From contig CACXQV010000024.1 in NCBI GenBank assembly GCA_902769875.1, positions 1 through 54,437 of the forward strand: 54,437 nt of DNA. The letters run 5' to 3'. A program made the translations under genes and the position numbers. Origin of the DNA: an uncultured Bacteroidia bacterium. GTDB lineage: Bacteria > Bacteroidota > Bacteroidia > Bacteroidales > F082. Of this stretch, positions 25,624 through 34,757 are shown one piece after another; positions within the stretch are counted from its first letter, which is position 1; the number at the start of each line of letters is the position of its first letter. Below the pieces are notes generated by a model. The model was given only the letters and a program-made list of their open reading frames with translations, was not told the origin of the DNA and did no database searches.

Positions 25624-27941
25624 TGCTCAAAATGAGATATTTGCGGCATTTATTTCTCATCCTCTCCGTAACGGTTTGCGGCAACCTTTTGGCCCAAAAC
25701 AACCAAAAGGACTTGGAGCAACTGATGTTTGGTCGTGGCGAATATTTCTTCACCCTGACCGTCAGCGACCCGACAGAAATCCAAGCCATCAGCGACCTTT
25801 GCTCCGTTGACGACACCGATGGCCGAACCGTGGTTTGCTTTGCCAACCAAAACGAGTATGAGATTTTGATCGAAAAAGGCTATCAGCCTCATTTGCAAAC
25901 TCCACCCTCGCTGCTCGAAACGCCCATCATGTGGGACGGAAGCCACCGCGAGGCCTACGACTGGGACGCTTACCCGACTTACGAAGCCTACGAAAACATG
26001 ATGCAGCAGTTTGCCGCTGAGCATCCCGACCGTTGCACCTATTTCGAACTTGGCACTTTGGCCAGCGGGCGCAAACTTATGTTTTGCCGCATCAACAACG
26101 GTCAACCCGACGGCAAGCCGAAGTTCCTCTACACCTCAACGATGCACGGCAACGAAACCACCGGCTTCATGCTGATGCTCCGCCTCATCGACGAACTTTG
26201 CTCGAACAATGACGACCGTATTTTGAATTTAGTCAACAATTTGGACATCTTCATTTGCCCAAACACCAACCCCGACGGCACCTATTACGGCGGCAACCAA
26301 AGCGTATCAGGCGCCCGACGCAACAACGCCAACGACCTCGACCTCAACCGCCATTATCCCGACTTCGACAAAGGTCCCCACCCCGACAACGAATGGTGCT
26401 ATCAAGACGAAACCCTATGGCTGATGAACCTTGCGCGAGACCATAAATTCACGATGGCGGCCAACTTCCATACCGGCTCCGAAGTGGTGAACTATCCTTG
26501 GGACACCCACCCTTCGCTCCACGCCGACGACGAATGGTGGAAACAGGTCTGCCACGAATACGCCGACCTTTGCCACGAGCAGAATCCCGATTACCTGAAC
26601 ATGCAGCATCAGTACGCCGAAAACGGTATCATCAACGGCTACAAATGGTACACCATTTCGGGCAGTCGCCAAGACTATATGAACTACTTCGCCCAATGCC
26701 GCGAAGTGACCATCGAAACTTCAAACACCTATATGCCCGACGCCACGACGATGCCCATGTATTGGAACTACAACCACAACAGCATGTTAAGTTATATGGA
26801 GCAATGCCTCAACGGTATTCATGGCACCATCACCGATGCCGAAACAGGCATCCCGATTGAGGCCACGGTGAGCATCATCGGGCACGACCACCACGGCTCG
26901 GAGGTCAGTTCACATTTGCCTGCGGGCGATTACCACCGCGTCATCAAGGGCGGCACATATAATGTCACTTTTTCGGCCTACGGCTATGTTTCACAAACGA
27001 TTACAATAACGGTGAACGACAACGAAGCCGTAGAGCAAAACGTGCAATTGGTTCCCGACCCGAACAGCTCGACTTTGACAGCCGATTTCACCATCAGCAG
27101 CGAAATGGTTACGACAGGAAAGCCCATTCGGTTTTTTGAAAAATGCCAAGGCAGACACATCACCGGTTGGGCTTGGCAATTCCAAGGCGGAACGCCTACC
27201 GAATCCAACGAAAGGAATCCTTACGTCGTTTATGAAACGTCCGGCCTTTACGATGTCAGTTTGACCATAACCGATGCCGAAGGCCAGACTTCAACACTTA
27301 CCAAAGAGCAATTGGTTGACGTTTATGCCTCCTATCCCATCGCCGACAGCGAAGTGGTTTTGGGCGATTGCAAAGGCCTGTTGCTCCCTTCGGGCGGCGA
27401 CTGCGGACATTACGGCAACAATGAAAACCTCAAAATGACCGTCCGTCCGGGCGATGCGGGCAAGAAAGTCTGCGTCAACTTCCTCAAGTTCAAGACACAG
27501 CAACAAAGCGACGTGCTCAGGGTTTACGATGGCACCTCAACTGCCGCTCCCTTGCTTGGAACCTTCTCAGGCTTCTCGATTCCCGACAGCATCGTGGCCA
27601 ATAATCCCGAAGGCGCGTTGACATTCACATTCGTCTCGGATGCACGCTACACCTATTACGGCTGGCTTGCCACGATGACATGCATCGGCGGAGAAGCTGC
27701 CGAAGAAAACGTGGACCGAAATTTCAAGGTCTATCCCAATCCCTCGCAAGGATTTTTCACCATCGAGACTTCAGGCGAATTCACCTATAGGCTCTACAAC
27801 ACCCTCGGGCAATGCCTGCTTTCGGGCCATGGCAAAGACGCAACCCGTGTCGAAACCAAGGATTTGAGACGTGGCATTTGTTTCCTGCGCATCGAAAGCA
27901 GTGTCGGACATCAAGTTGAAAAACTCATCATCGAAAAATAA
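25623..27941 (+). CDS. T9SS-exported M14 zinc carboxypeptidase (CPG70-like), copy 2
   Basis: 772 residues, a tandem paralogue of copy 1. Its ATG overlaps the previous stop by one base (TAATG); an alternative ATG three codons on (MRYLRHLF) gives an equally good signal peptide. The M14 core is intact: MHGNETTG (His, Glu), NTNPDG, DLNRHYPD, NFHTGSEVVNYPWD and EVTIETSN. It is followed by a regulatory domain, PKD (GWAWQFQGG), CUB-like (VLRVYDGTS) and T9SS sorting domain (VYPNPSQGFFTIE, YRLYNTLGQ). It lacks the extra Ig-like domain of copy 1. The two are clearly similar throughout, so they arose by duplication. Confidence 0.92.
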   Translation: MLKMRYLRHLFLILSVTVCGNLLAQNNQKDLEQLMFGRGEYFFTLTVSDPTEIQAISDLCSVDDTDGRTVVCFANQNEYEILIEKGYQPHLQTPPSLLETPIMWDGSHREAYDWDAYPTYEAYENMMQQFAAEHPDRCTYFELGTLASGRKLMFCRINNGQPDGKPKFLYTSTMHGNETTGFMLMLRLIDELCSNNDDRILNLVNNLDIFICPNTNPDGTYYGGNQSVSGARRNNANDLDLNRHYPDFDKGPHPDNEWCYQDETLWLMNLARDHKFTMAANFHTGSEVVNYPWDTHPSLHADDEWWKQVCHEYADLCHEQNPDYLNMQHQYAENGIINGYKWYTISGSRQDYMNYFAQCREVTIETSNTYMPDATTMPMYWNYNHNSMLSYMEQCLNGIHGTITDAETGIPIEATVSIIGHDHHGSEVSSHLPAGDYHRVIKGGTYNVTFSAYGYVSQTITITVNDNEAVEQNVQLVPDPNSSTLTADFTISSEMVTTGKPIRFFEKCQGRHITGWAWQFQGGTPTESNERNPYVVYETSGLYDVSLTITDAEGQTSTLTKEQLVDVYASYPIADSEVVLGDCKGLLLPSGGDCGHYGNNENLKMTVRPGDAGKKVCVNFLKFKTQQQSDVLRVYDGTSTAAPLLGTFSGFSIPDSIVANNPEGALTFTFVSDARYTYYGWLATMTCIGGEAAEENVDRNFKVYPNPSQGFFTIETSGEFTYRLYNTLGQCLLSGHGKDATRVETKDLRRGICFLRIESSVGHQVEKLIIEK

Positions 27942-27976
27942 AAAGGAAAATCCCTCGTTCATAATCGAAAAATGAG

Positions 27977-27984
27977 TAATTTTG
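27977..27984 (+). promoter_or_regulatory. Promoter -7 element, bamD operon, very short leader
   Basis: TAATTTTG (TAnnTTTG) followed by CAGCCCG and then the ATG at 27992, leaving only 7 bases between the element and the start codon. The 50-base gap after the peptidase stop holds nothing else. Confidence 0.58.
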
Positions 27985-27991
27985 CAGCCCG

Positions 27992-28789
27992 ATGAAAAAC
28001 AGACTTTTGATATTGGCGGTTTTTGGCCTCTTCGCCTTCAGCTCGTGCAACGACTTCAACCGATTGGTGAAAAGCACCGACAACGAAATGAAGTATGAAG
28101 TTGCCGTAGACTATTACGAGCGTGGCGACTACAGCCACGCCCTGCAATTGTTCGACCTGCTGCAAGCCTCGTTCCGCAACACGCCGCGTGGCGAAAACAT
28201 CACCTACAAGACCGCGATGTGCTACTATTTGCAGGAGGACTACGACATCGCTTCCTTTTATTTCAATCGGTTCACGCAAACCTATCCTTTCTCCAAAGAT
28301 GCCGAAAAGGCGGCCTACATGAGCGCCTATTGCGATTATCTGCAATCGCCGGAGTCGGGCCTCGACCAAACCAACACCCACAACGCCATCAAGCAGCTGA
28401 AGGCTTTCACCGAGCGCTATCCCAACAGCGACAGCCTTGAACGGGTCAGCCAACTGATGAAAGACCTCAACAACAAATTGGAAGAGAAAGACTACAACAT
28501 CTGCCGGTTGTATTACCGGATGGAGAACTACAGCGCAGCCATCACCTCGTTTGAGAACATGCTGAAGAAATATCCCAACACCGAGCATCGCGAAGAGATT
28601 CTTTACGATATGGCCAAAACCTATTACGACTTTGCCGAAAACAGCATCGCCGAGAAGCAACGCGAGCGTTACGAGTCGTGTGTGGAACAGTGCAATTCCC
28701 TCACCTATCTTTATCCCCAAAGCAAATACATAAAAGAAGTGGAAGGCATTGCCGCAAAAGCAAGAAAGAAATTAGAAAAAATAGAATAA
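27992..28789 (+). CDS. bamD: Outer-membrane protein assembly lipoprotein BamD
   Basis: 265 residues. Lipoprotein signal ending in FAFSSC (Cys19), then tetratricopeptide-like repeats: VDYYERGDYSHALQLFDLL, AMCYYLQEDYDIASFYFNRF, and LYYRMENYSAAITSFENML followed by KKYPNTEHREE. It is an essential partner of BamA in folding outer-membrane beta-barrels, which would include the TonB receptor and PorT in this window. It is followed after 4 bases by the omega subunit, the conserved Bacteroidota order. Confidence 0.94.
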   Translation: MKNRLLILAVFGLFAFSSCNDFNRLVKSTDNEMKYEVAVDYYERGDYSHALQLFDLLQASFRNTPRGENITYKTAMCYYLQEDYDIASFYFNRFTQTYPFSKDAEKAAYMSAYCDYLQSPESGLDQTNTHNAIKQLKAFTERYPNSDSLERVSQLMKDLNNKLEEKDYNICRLYYRMENYSAAITSFENMLKKYPNTEHREEILYDMAKTYYDFAENSIAEKQRERYESCVEQCNSLTYLYPQSKYIKEVEGIAAKARKKLEKIE

Positions 28790-28793
28790 AAAC

Positions 28794-29132
28794 ATGGATT
28801 TCAAGAAGATCAAGACCGAAACAACGGTTGTCACCCGTCAGAAAGACCAATTCTACAAAGGCACGGGAAACATTTATGAAACAGTGGCCATCCTGTCCAT
28901 CAGGGCCAACCAAATCGCCGCTGAGATGAAGCACGAACTCAACGAGAAAATCGAGTCGTTTGCCTCGGCCAGCAACGACAGCTTGGAGGAAGTGTTCGAG
29001 AACAAGGAACAAATCGAAATCGCCAAGTTCTATGAGCGTTTGCCCAAGCCCACCCTGATTGCCATCCACGAGTTCCTCCACGACCAGATTTACTTCCGCA
29101 ATCCTGCCAAGGAAACCCAAGATTCCTTCTGA
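28794..29132 (+). CDS. DNA-directed RNA polymerase omega subunit (Rpb6-like)
   Basis: 112 residues of the Rpb6/omega type found in Bacteroidota. The key region is FYKGTGNIYETVAILSIRAN followed by QIAAEMKHELNEKIESFA, the helix bundle that clamps the beta-prime subunit, then a KFYERLPKPTLIAIHEFLHD tail. Position directly after bamD supports the call. In many Bacteroidota coaBC lies between this gene and the DUF4835 gene; here only 27 bases separate them. Confidence 0.9.
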   Translation: MDFKKIKTETTVVTRQKDQFYKGTGNIYETVAILSIRANQIAAEMKHELNEKIESFASASNDSLEEVFENKEQIEIAKFYERLPKPTLIAIHEFLHDQIYFRNPAKETQDSF

Positions 29133-29159
29133 TTGACGACAAACTGAAAGGGAGATGCC

Positions 29160-30077
29160 ATGAAGAGAGCCTTTGCGACATTACTCATCGTAACCTGCTG
29201 CCTGCTGAACATCAACGCATTGCGGGCACAGGAACTGCAATGTGAAGTTAGAGTCAACTCCAGCAAGGTGGCAGGTAGCGACAAAACCATCTACCAAAAC
29301 CTGCAAACCGCTCTCTACGAGTTCATCAACAACACCAAATTCACCGAAATCAATTTCAGGCAGGCAGAAAAGATCGAATGCTCGATGCTTGTGGAGGTGA
29401 ACAGCCGAGAAGGCAACTACTTCACTGCCGACCTCAACTTGGCCCTGCGCCGCCCGGTCTACAAATCGAACTACAGCACCCCGATGTTCAACTACATCGA
29501 CCACAGGTTCTATTTCGAATATATGGACGGCCAGACGCTCGACTTCAACCCCAACACCTTCATCTCGAACCTGACGAGCACCATAGGGTTCTATGTCTAC
29601 ATCTTCCTCGGCCTCGATTTCGACTCATTCTCGCCCTACGGCGGCGACCCTTTCTTTGCCATTGCCGAAAGCATCGCCAATGCCGCACCACAAGACCCCG
29701 GCAACGAAAACGGCTGGAACTCAACGGGACGCCAAAACCGATACACCATCATCAGCGAAATCAACAACCAGACCTACCGTCCGTTGCGCCAATTCATCTA
29801 CGACTATAACCGGCAAGGCCTTGACGTCATGGCCGAAAACCCACAGCAAGGGCGCGATGCCATCCTCAATGCCCTGACGAGCTTGCAACAAATTCACGAA
29901 CGCAACTCGATGAGCTATTTCCTGCAACTGCTCATCGAAAGCAAGCGCGACGAAATCATCCAAGTGTTCACGCAAGGCGATATGAAAGTCAGGACAGAGG
30001 CCGCCAACATCATGAAAGCCATCGACCCATCGCAGTCGTCGCGCTACGACGCCATGCTGCAAAACACAGGTTTCTAA
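29160..30077 (+). CDS. DUF4835 family exported protein
   Basis: 305 residues with a signal peptide ending in LRAQE (cleavage near 24). The family start QELQCEVRVNSSKVAGSDKT followed by YQNLQTALYEFINNTKF is well kept, as are LNLALRRPVYKSNYSTP, FEYMDGQTLDFNP and YVYIFLGLDFDSFSPYGG. It always sits close to recN in Bacteroidota. I recall the family being named PorD in some annotations, linking it to type IX secretion, but cannot confirm that here. Periplasmic or outer-membrane associated by its signal. Confidence 0.88.
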   Translation: MKRAFATLLIVTCCLLNINALRAQELQCEVRVNSSKVAGSDKTIYQNLQTALYEFINNTKFTEINFRQAEKIECSMLVEVNSREGNYFTADLNLALRRPVYKSNYSTPMFNYIDHRFYFEYMDGQTLDFNPNTFISNLTSTIGFYVYIFLGLDFDSFSPYGGDPFFAIAESIANAAPQDPGNENGWNSTGRQNRYTIISEINNQTYRPLRQFIYDYNRQGLDVMAENPQQGRDAILNALTSLQQIHERNSMSYFLQLLIESKRDEIIQVFTQGDMKVRTEAANIMKAIDPSQSSRYDAMLQNTGF

Positions 30078-30085
30078 ATCCAGTC

Positions 30086-31735
30086 ATGCTCAAGCAACTG
30101 CAAATCAGCAATTACGCCTTAATTGACGAACTGAAAGTCTGTTTTGGGAAAGGTTTCAATGTCATCACGGGCGAAACGGGCGCAGGCAAGTCAATCTTGC
30201 TCGGCGCTTTGGGCTTTGCCTTGGGCGACCGCTCCGACACCAATGTGCTTTACGACAAAGACAAGAAATGCGTGGTGGAAGCCACCATGGACTTGGACGA
30301 GACCTACAAGCCGCTTTTCGAGGGAAACGACCTTGATTTTGAACCTGAATGCATCTTCCGCCGCGAACTTAGCCCACAGAAGAAAAGCCGCGCCTTCATC
30401 AACGACACGCCCGTGGCCTTGCAGACGATGAAAGAGATTGGCAGCCAATTGGTTGACATCCATTCGCAACACGACTCGCTGCTGCTCACCGACGCCGACT
30501 TCCAGCTTCGTCTGTTGGACAACATTGCCCAAAACGGAGAGGTGTTGGCTGAATACCTGTCGGAATACGGCCAATACAACACCATCAAACGGAAACTGCT
30601 CGAATTGAAGGACATAGCGACGAAAAACACCGCCGAGAACGACTACCTGAAATTCCAATTGGAGGAACTCGAGAAAGCCGACCTGAAAGAAGGCGAATAT
30701 GCCGACATCGAGCAGACCCTCAGCGTGATGGAAAACTCAGAGGAAATCAAGTCGTTGTTGGTGACCGCCAACGGCCTTTTGGAAGACTCCGAGACGGCCA
30801 TTTTGGGCCAAATCAACGAACTCGCAACCACACTCCAGCGGATGAGCCACCTCCTGCCCGACACGGAAAGCCTTGGCGAGCGCATCGAAAGCCTGAAAGT
30901 GGAACTGAAAGACATTGCCTACGACTTGCGTCGACGCGAGGATGAAACCCAGTTCGACGAAGGCCAACTGCAAAGCCTTCAAGAGCGTTACGACCTGCTC
31001 AACCGACTGATGATGAAACACCATCTCAACGATTTTGAGGCATTAATCGCGCTGAGAGACGGCCTACAAGAAAAAGTGAACGCCTTCGAGAACATCGACG
31101 AAGCCATCGAAAAAGCAGAAAAAGAACTGAAAAACAGCGAAAAATGCTTATCAAAGCAAGCCAAGGCGTTGCACGACAAACGTTGCCAAGCCGCTGAAAC
31201 CTTCAGCAAAAAGGTCTGTGAATTGGTGCGACAGTTGGCCATGCCGTTTGCCGTGTTTCAGGTGGAGGTCGAAAGCCAGCCACAATTCGGCAACAAAGGC
31301 AGCGATGCCATCCGTTTCCTCTTTTCGGCCAACAAGGGCATTGCTCCCGACGACCTCAGCCGTGTGGCTTCGGGCGGCGAGCTGTCGCGCCTGATGCTGT
31401 CCATCAAGAGTGCCGTTTCGAGCTACAACTACATCCCCACCCTCATCTTCGACGAAATCGACACGGGCGTTTCGGGCGAAGTAGCCGCCAAAATCGGGAC
31501 CATCATGCAGCAAATGGGCCGGTCGCTGCAACTCATTTCCATTACCCACCTGCCCCAAGTGGCCAGCCAAGCCGAGCATCATTATTTCATCTACAAGGAC
31601 AACGAAGGCACGCGCACGCAATCGCATATCCGTGTGCTAAGCCGCGACGAGCGCATCACCGAAATCGCCAAAATGCTGAGCAACGACAAGGTGACGCCCG
31701 AAGCATTACGGGCGGCTGAAGTGCTGCTAAAATAA
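30086..31735 (+). CDS. recN: DNA repair protein RecN
   Basis: 549 residues, normal for RecN, an SMC-like ATPase that acts at double-strand breaks. Walker A is GETGAGKS (residues 29-36). Two long coiled-coil arms fill about 150-370, with the RAFINDTPV and DIHSQHDS segments before them. The ABC signature VASGGELSRLMLSIKS and Walker B TLIFDEIDTGVSG are in the C-terminal lobe, followed by LISITHLPQVASQAEHHY. It starts 8 bases after the DUF4835 gene and ends tail to tail with lpxA (11-base gap). Confidence 0.96.
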   Translation: MLKQLQISNYALIDELKVCFGKGFNVITGETGAGKSILLGALGFALGDRSDTNVLYDKDKKCVVEATMDLDETYKPLFEGNDLDFEPECIFRRELSPQKKSRAFINDTPVALQTMKEIGSQLVDIHSQHDSLLLTDADFQLRLLDNIAQNGEVLAEYLSEYGQYNTIKRKLLELKDIATKNTAENDYLKFQLEELEKADLKEGEYADIEQTLSVMENSEEIKSLLVTANGLLEDSETAILGQINELATTLQRMSHLLPDTESLGERIESLKVELKDIAYDLRRREDETQFDEGQLQSLQERYDLLNRLMMKHHLNDFEALIALRDGLQEKVNAFENIDEAIEKAEKELKNSEKCLSKQAKALHDKRCQAAETFSKKVCELVRQLAMPFAVFQVEVESQPQFGNKGSDAIRFLFSANKGIAPDDLSRVASGGELSRLMLSIKSAVSSYNYIPTLIFDEIDTGVSGEVAAKIGTIMQQMGRSLQLISITHLPQVASQAEHHYFIYKDNEGTRTQSHIRVLSRDERITEIAKMLSNDKVTPEALRAAEVLLK

Positions 31736-31746
31736 TCGGTAGAACC

Positions 31747-32532
31747 TTATTCTTCGCGTCCCACGGCATTCTTCATGATGCCAATCTTGGAACTTTCTAT
31801 GAATCCAAGGATGAAATCGCGGTCTTCCGATTCGGGGAGATGTTCACGGATGTATTGCATCGACTGGGTGATGTTCATACCGACGCTGTAAATCACGCGA
31901 TACACATCCTGAATGGCATTGATACGCTCGCGCGAAAAACCTCGGCGCATCAGTCCGATGGAATTGACGCCTGCATAACAAACCGGGTAGCCAGGGCCTG
32001 TCTTCACAAAGGGAGGAATGTCCTTGTTGACCAAGGCGCCGCCGCAAATCATCACATGCGCCCCGATGCGGCAAAACTGGCTCACCGCAGCCAAGCCGCC
32101 AAAGATAGCCCAGTCGTCGACCGTGATATGACCGGCAAGCGTGGCAGCATTGGCCATTATGACGTGGTCGCCAAGGTAGCAGTCGTGGGCCACATGGGTG
32201 AAGGCCATCAGCAGGCAATCCTTGCCCACCACGGTCTTGCCCGAAGCCGCAGTGCCCTTGTTGACCGTCGCCGACTCGCGCACCGTGGTTCCGTCGCCAA
32301 TAAAACAATAGGTGGTCTCACCTTGATATTTCAGGTCTTGGGGAATGGCAGAAATCACTGCGCCGGGGAAAATCTTGCAATTCTTCCCGATGCGTGCGCC
32401 GTCCATAATGGTAGCATTGGGGCCAATCCAAGTGCCTGCCCCGATTTCCACATCCTCGCCTATCCATGCGAAAGCTTCAATTTTCACGTCATCGGCAATG
32501 CGGGCATTCGGGTGAATGTAGGCCAAATTCAT
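31747..32532 (-). CDS. lpxA: Acyl-ACP--UDP-GlcNAc O-acyltransferase LpxA
   Basis: 261 residues, normal length. Hexapeptide-repeat beta-helix (VKIEAFAWIGEDVEIGAGTW and onward) with the catalytic His116 in THVAHDCYLGD and the late RRGFSRERINAIQDVYRVIY helical domain. It catalyses the first step of lipid A synthesis, adding a 3-hydroxyacyl chain to UDP-GlcNAc. It lies 56 bases after lpxC on the same strand, separated by a short repeat. That lpxC has no FabZ domain is noted in its own entry. Confidence 0.95.
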   Translation of the reverse strand: MNLAYIHPNARIADDVKIEAFAWIGEDVEIGAGTWIGPNATIMDGARIGKNCKIFPGAVISAIPQDLKYQGETTYCFIGDGTTVRESATVNKGTAASGKTVVGKDCLLMAFTHVAHDCYLGDHVIMANAATLAGHITVDDWAIFGGLAAVSQFCRIGAHVMICGGALVNKDIPPFVKTGPGYPVCYAGVNSIGLMRRGFSRERINAIQDVYRVIYSVGMNITQSMQYIREHLPESEDRDFILGFIESSKIGIMKNAVGREE

Positions 32533-32588
32533 AGTTTAGAGTTTAGAGTTGATTTGTCTCGAAGTCCCGTGTCTCGAAGTCCCGAAGT
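32531..32588. repeat. Short tandem words between lpxC and lpxA
   Basis: GTCTCGAAGTCCCG occurs at 32556-32569 and again at 32571-32584. Next to it is a doubled TTTAGAG (32535-32548). A related run of CGGGACT/GACACGAGAC words lies at 41931-41962 in the leader of the aspartate aminotransferase gene, and TTTAGGGTTTAGAG lies after dapA. No coding content. Confidence 0.55.
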
Positions 32589-33500
32589 CTAATATAATAA
32601 GGTGTGTTTGATTTTTCTCGCGAATGAAGTGTTGGAGAAATGGCCGGGCTTCACTGCTGTCACCCTGCCCTTGATAGGACGACCGACCAATGTCAAGTCG
32701 CCAATGACATCCAACAACTTATGACGTGCAGGTTCATTCTCGAAATAGAGTTCCACATTGTTCAAGATACCGCACTCTTTCACCGTCACTTTCGGCTTCT
32801 TGAAGAAGGCTGCGATATGGTCAAGCTCTTCGGAAGAAACGTTGCGGTTGACGAACACGATAGCGTTGGTCAAGTCGCCGCCCTTGATAAGGTTACGGCT
32901 GATGAGCGTCTCCAACTCATGCAGGAAAACAAAGGTACGGCAAGGCGCAATCTCGTTTTCGAAGTCCTTCAGGTCGGTCAATTTGGCATGTTGCTCATCC
33001 AAAACCCTCGTGTTGTATTTTACCTTCACGTCGATTTCGAAATGGTCGCAAGGCTCGATGGTCAACTCAATGCCCAAAACCTCATTCTTGTAGGAAATCG
33101 GTTCCTCGATGACCAAATAATTGCGCGGTGCGTTCTGCTCGACGATACCCGCCTGATGGATGGCATCGACGAAGAACTTGGCACTACCGTCCATGATTGG
33201 TGTTTCCTCTACATCAATGTCAATCAACACATTATCAATACCCATACCGCGAAGCGAAGCCAAAACATGCTCGACGGTATAAATCTTCACGCCACCTTTG
33301 CCGAGGGTAGTACCACGGGCGGTATCGATGACATTGTCGACATCTGCTTCGATAATGGGTTGGTTTTCAAGGTCAATTCTACGAAAACGGATTCCAGAAT
33401 TTACGGGAGCCGGATTAAAGGTGAGGGTGCCGCACTGGCGGGTATGAAGCCCTGCTCCTTTGACACTGACTCTATTTTTGAGCGTACGTTGTTTCTCCAT
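32589..33500 (-). CDS. lpxC: UDP-3-O-acyl-GlcNAc deacetylase LpxC, stand-alone
   Basis: 303 residues. Zinc ligands are His78 (YTVEHVLASLRGMG), His260 and Asp264 (ARHKLLDVIGDL), and the likely catalytic His287 (KPGHFSNT). It removes the acetyl group, the committed step of lipid A synthesis. In Bacteroidota LpxC is usually fused to a FabZ dehydratase domain, giving about 460 residues. Here the frame closes right after KIKHTLLY and only a 56-base repeat-bearing gap lies before lpxA, so the FabZ half is missing. Promoter TATCTTTG at 33540-33547. Confidence 0.95.
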   Translation of the reverse strand: MEKQRTLKNRVSVKGAGLHTRQCGTLTFNPAPVNSGIRFRRIDLENQPIIEADVDNVIDTARGTTLGKGGVKIYTVEHVLASLRGMGIDNVLIDIDVEETPIMDGSAKFFVDAIHQAGIVEQNAPRNYLVIEEPISYKNEVLGIELTIEPCDHFEIDVKVKYNTRVLDEQHAKLTDLKDFENEIAPCRTFVFLHELETLISRNLIKGGDLTNAIVFVNRNVSSEELDHIAAFFKKPKVTVKECGILNNVELYFENEPARHKLLDVIGDLTLVGRPIKGRVTAVKPGHFSNTSFARKIKHTLLY

Positions 33501-33539
33501 AAAAAATCATATTCGTGGATAATCTCCACAAAAAACGCG

Positions 33540-33547
33540 CAAAGATA
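33540..33547 (-). promoter_or_regulatory. Promoter -7 element, lpxC-lpxA
   Basis: Minus-strand TATCTTTG (TAnnTTTG) followed by CGCG, about 40 bases before the lpxC start and inside the 94-base gap after lpxD. It gives lpxC-lpxA a separate transcript start. Confidence 0.58.
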
Positions 33548-33594
33548 GGAATTATTCTGTCACCCGCAAAAAAAATTCCCTATTGGTGCCTTTT

Positions 33595-34638
33595 TCACCG
33601 CTTTTCGGCCTTTAGTTCGGCCAATTCTTTTTCGAGTTTTTCCAACTTTCGGGCCATTTCATCGATGTGGCGAAAACGCGCATTGGAAACCAGATATTGG
33701 CGCAAAGGCTGTATCGGGGTGCCCATAAACTCCTGATTTTCTTGCTTTATGCTGCCCATAATGCCGCTTTGTCCGCCGAATTTCGAGCCGTCGGCAATGT
33801 TGATATGCCCCACGAAACCCGACTGGCCACCCACCACACAATTCTTTCCGAGATGCGTGGAGCCGCTCACGCCCACTTGAGCCGCAAGAGCCGAATTTTC
33901 GCCTACTTCCACATTGTGCGCCAAATGCACCAGATTGTCTAATTTCACGCCTTTGCGGACATGCGTCGAACCCATCGTGGAGCGGTCGATGGTGGTGTTG
34001 GCCCCGATTTCCACATTGTCCTCGATGACCACATTGCCCACTTGTGGAATCTTCTCGTAATGCCCATCGGGCTGCGGCGCAAAACCGAAACCATCCGCGC
34101 CAAGCACTGCGCCCGCGTGGAGGATGCAATTCTTCCCAACAACCGTGTTCCTATATAATTTCACGCCCGGATACAGCACCGTATTGTCGCCAATCGTGCA
34201 GCCATCGCCGACATACACCTGCGGATAAAGTTTCACATTGTTGCCGATTTTGGCGTTTTCACCCACAAAAGCGAACTCGCCAAGATACAGGTTTTCACCG
34301 CATTGCGCCGATTTTGAAACAAAAGCAAAAGACGAAACGCCTTGCTTGTTTTGCGTCATTTGGTCGTAGAAAGCCAACAGTTTGGCAAACGAAGCGTAAG
34401 CATCGGGCACGCGAATCAAGGTAGCTTGAATGGGAGCCGTCGCCTCGAAATCGTCGTTCACGATGACGACGCTCGACTGCGTTTCGTAAATATAGTGCGT
34501 GTATTTCGGATTGGCCAGAAAACTGATCATGCCGGGTGCGCCTTCCTCGATTTTGGCCACATTCCAGACCTCAGCGTTGGGATTGCCTTCCACCTTGCCT
34601 TCAAGGATTCCAGCGATTTGGGTAGCGGTGAATTTCAT
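33595..34638 (-). CDS. lpxD: UDP-3-O-(3-hydroxyacyl)glucosamine N-acyltransferase LpxD
   Basis: 347 residues from the ATG giving [14 protein letters not shown]. The N-terminal uridine-binding domain (about 1-100) is followed by left-handed beta-helix repeats (for example [20 protein letters not shown]) with the active-site type [12 protein letters not shown] and [20 protein letters not shown]. It adds the second acyl chain in lipid A synthesis. The C-terminal helix runs [19 protein letters not shown]. It lies upstream of lpxC on the same strand. Confidence 0.95.
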   Translation of the reverse strand: MKFTATQIAGILEGKVEGNPNAEVWNVAKIEEGAPGMISFLANPKYTHYIYETQSSVVIVNDDFEATAPIQATLIRVPDAYASFAKLLAFYDQMTQNKQGVSSFAFVSKSAQCGENLYLGEFAFVGENAKIGNNVKLYPQVYVGDGCTIGDNTVLYPGVKLYRNTVVGKNCILHAGAVLGADGFGFAPQPDGHYEKIPQVGNVVIEDNVEIGANTTIDRSTMGSTHVRKGVKLDNLVHLAHNVEVGENSALAAQVGVSGSTHLGKNCVVGGQSGFVGHINIADGSKFGGQSGIMGSIKQENQEFMGTPIQPLRQYLVSNARFRHIDEMARKLEKLEKELAELKAEKR

Positions 34639-34701
34639 TACAATGTGTGTTTGATACCATAAAACGGAAAATAAAGACATTTATTGTTTCGGGGACGGCC
34701 C

Positions 34702-34742
34702 TTCGACAGGCTCAGGGGTCTAAGGTCGTTGAGCCTGTCGAA
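34702..34742. repeat. Perfect inverted repeat TTCGACAGGCTCA / TGAGCCTGTCGAA
   Basis: Perfect 13-base arms at 34702-34714 and 34730-34742 with a 15-base loop, between lpxD and the DUF7935-like gene. The core is the same as in the elements at 23044-23058 and 54346-54397. It could form a strong stem-loop in transcripts on either strand. It has no following T-run, so a rho-independent terminator is not indicated. Confidence 0.7.
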
Positions 34743-34757
34743 ACGCCGACCAACAGG

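Noticed and set aside
32533-32588. Remnant of the missing FabZ domain between lpxC and lpxA
   Set aside because: The 56 bases are repeat words and show no HPFL-type FabZ coding sequence in any frame.
34681-34757. Rho-independent terminator at the perfect inverted repeat after the DUF7935-like gene
   Set aside because: The stem is strong but no T-run follows on either strand, and the same core recurs elsewhere as an interspersed element.
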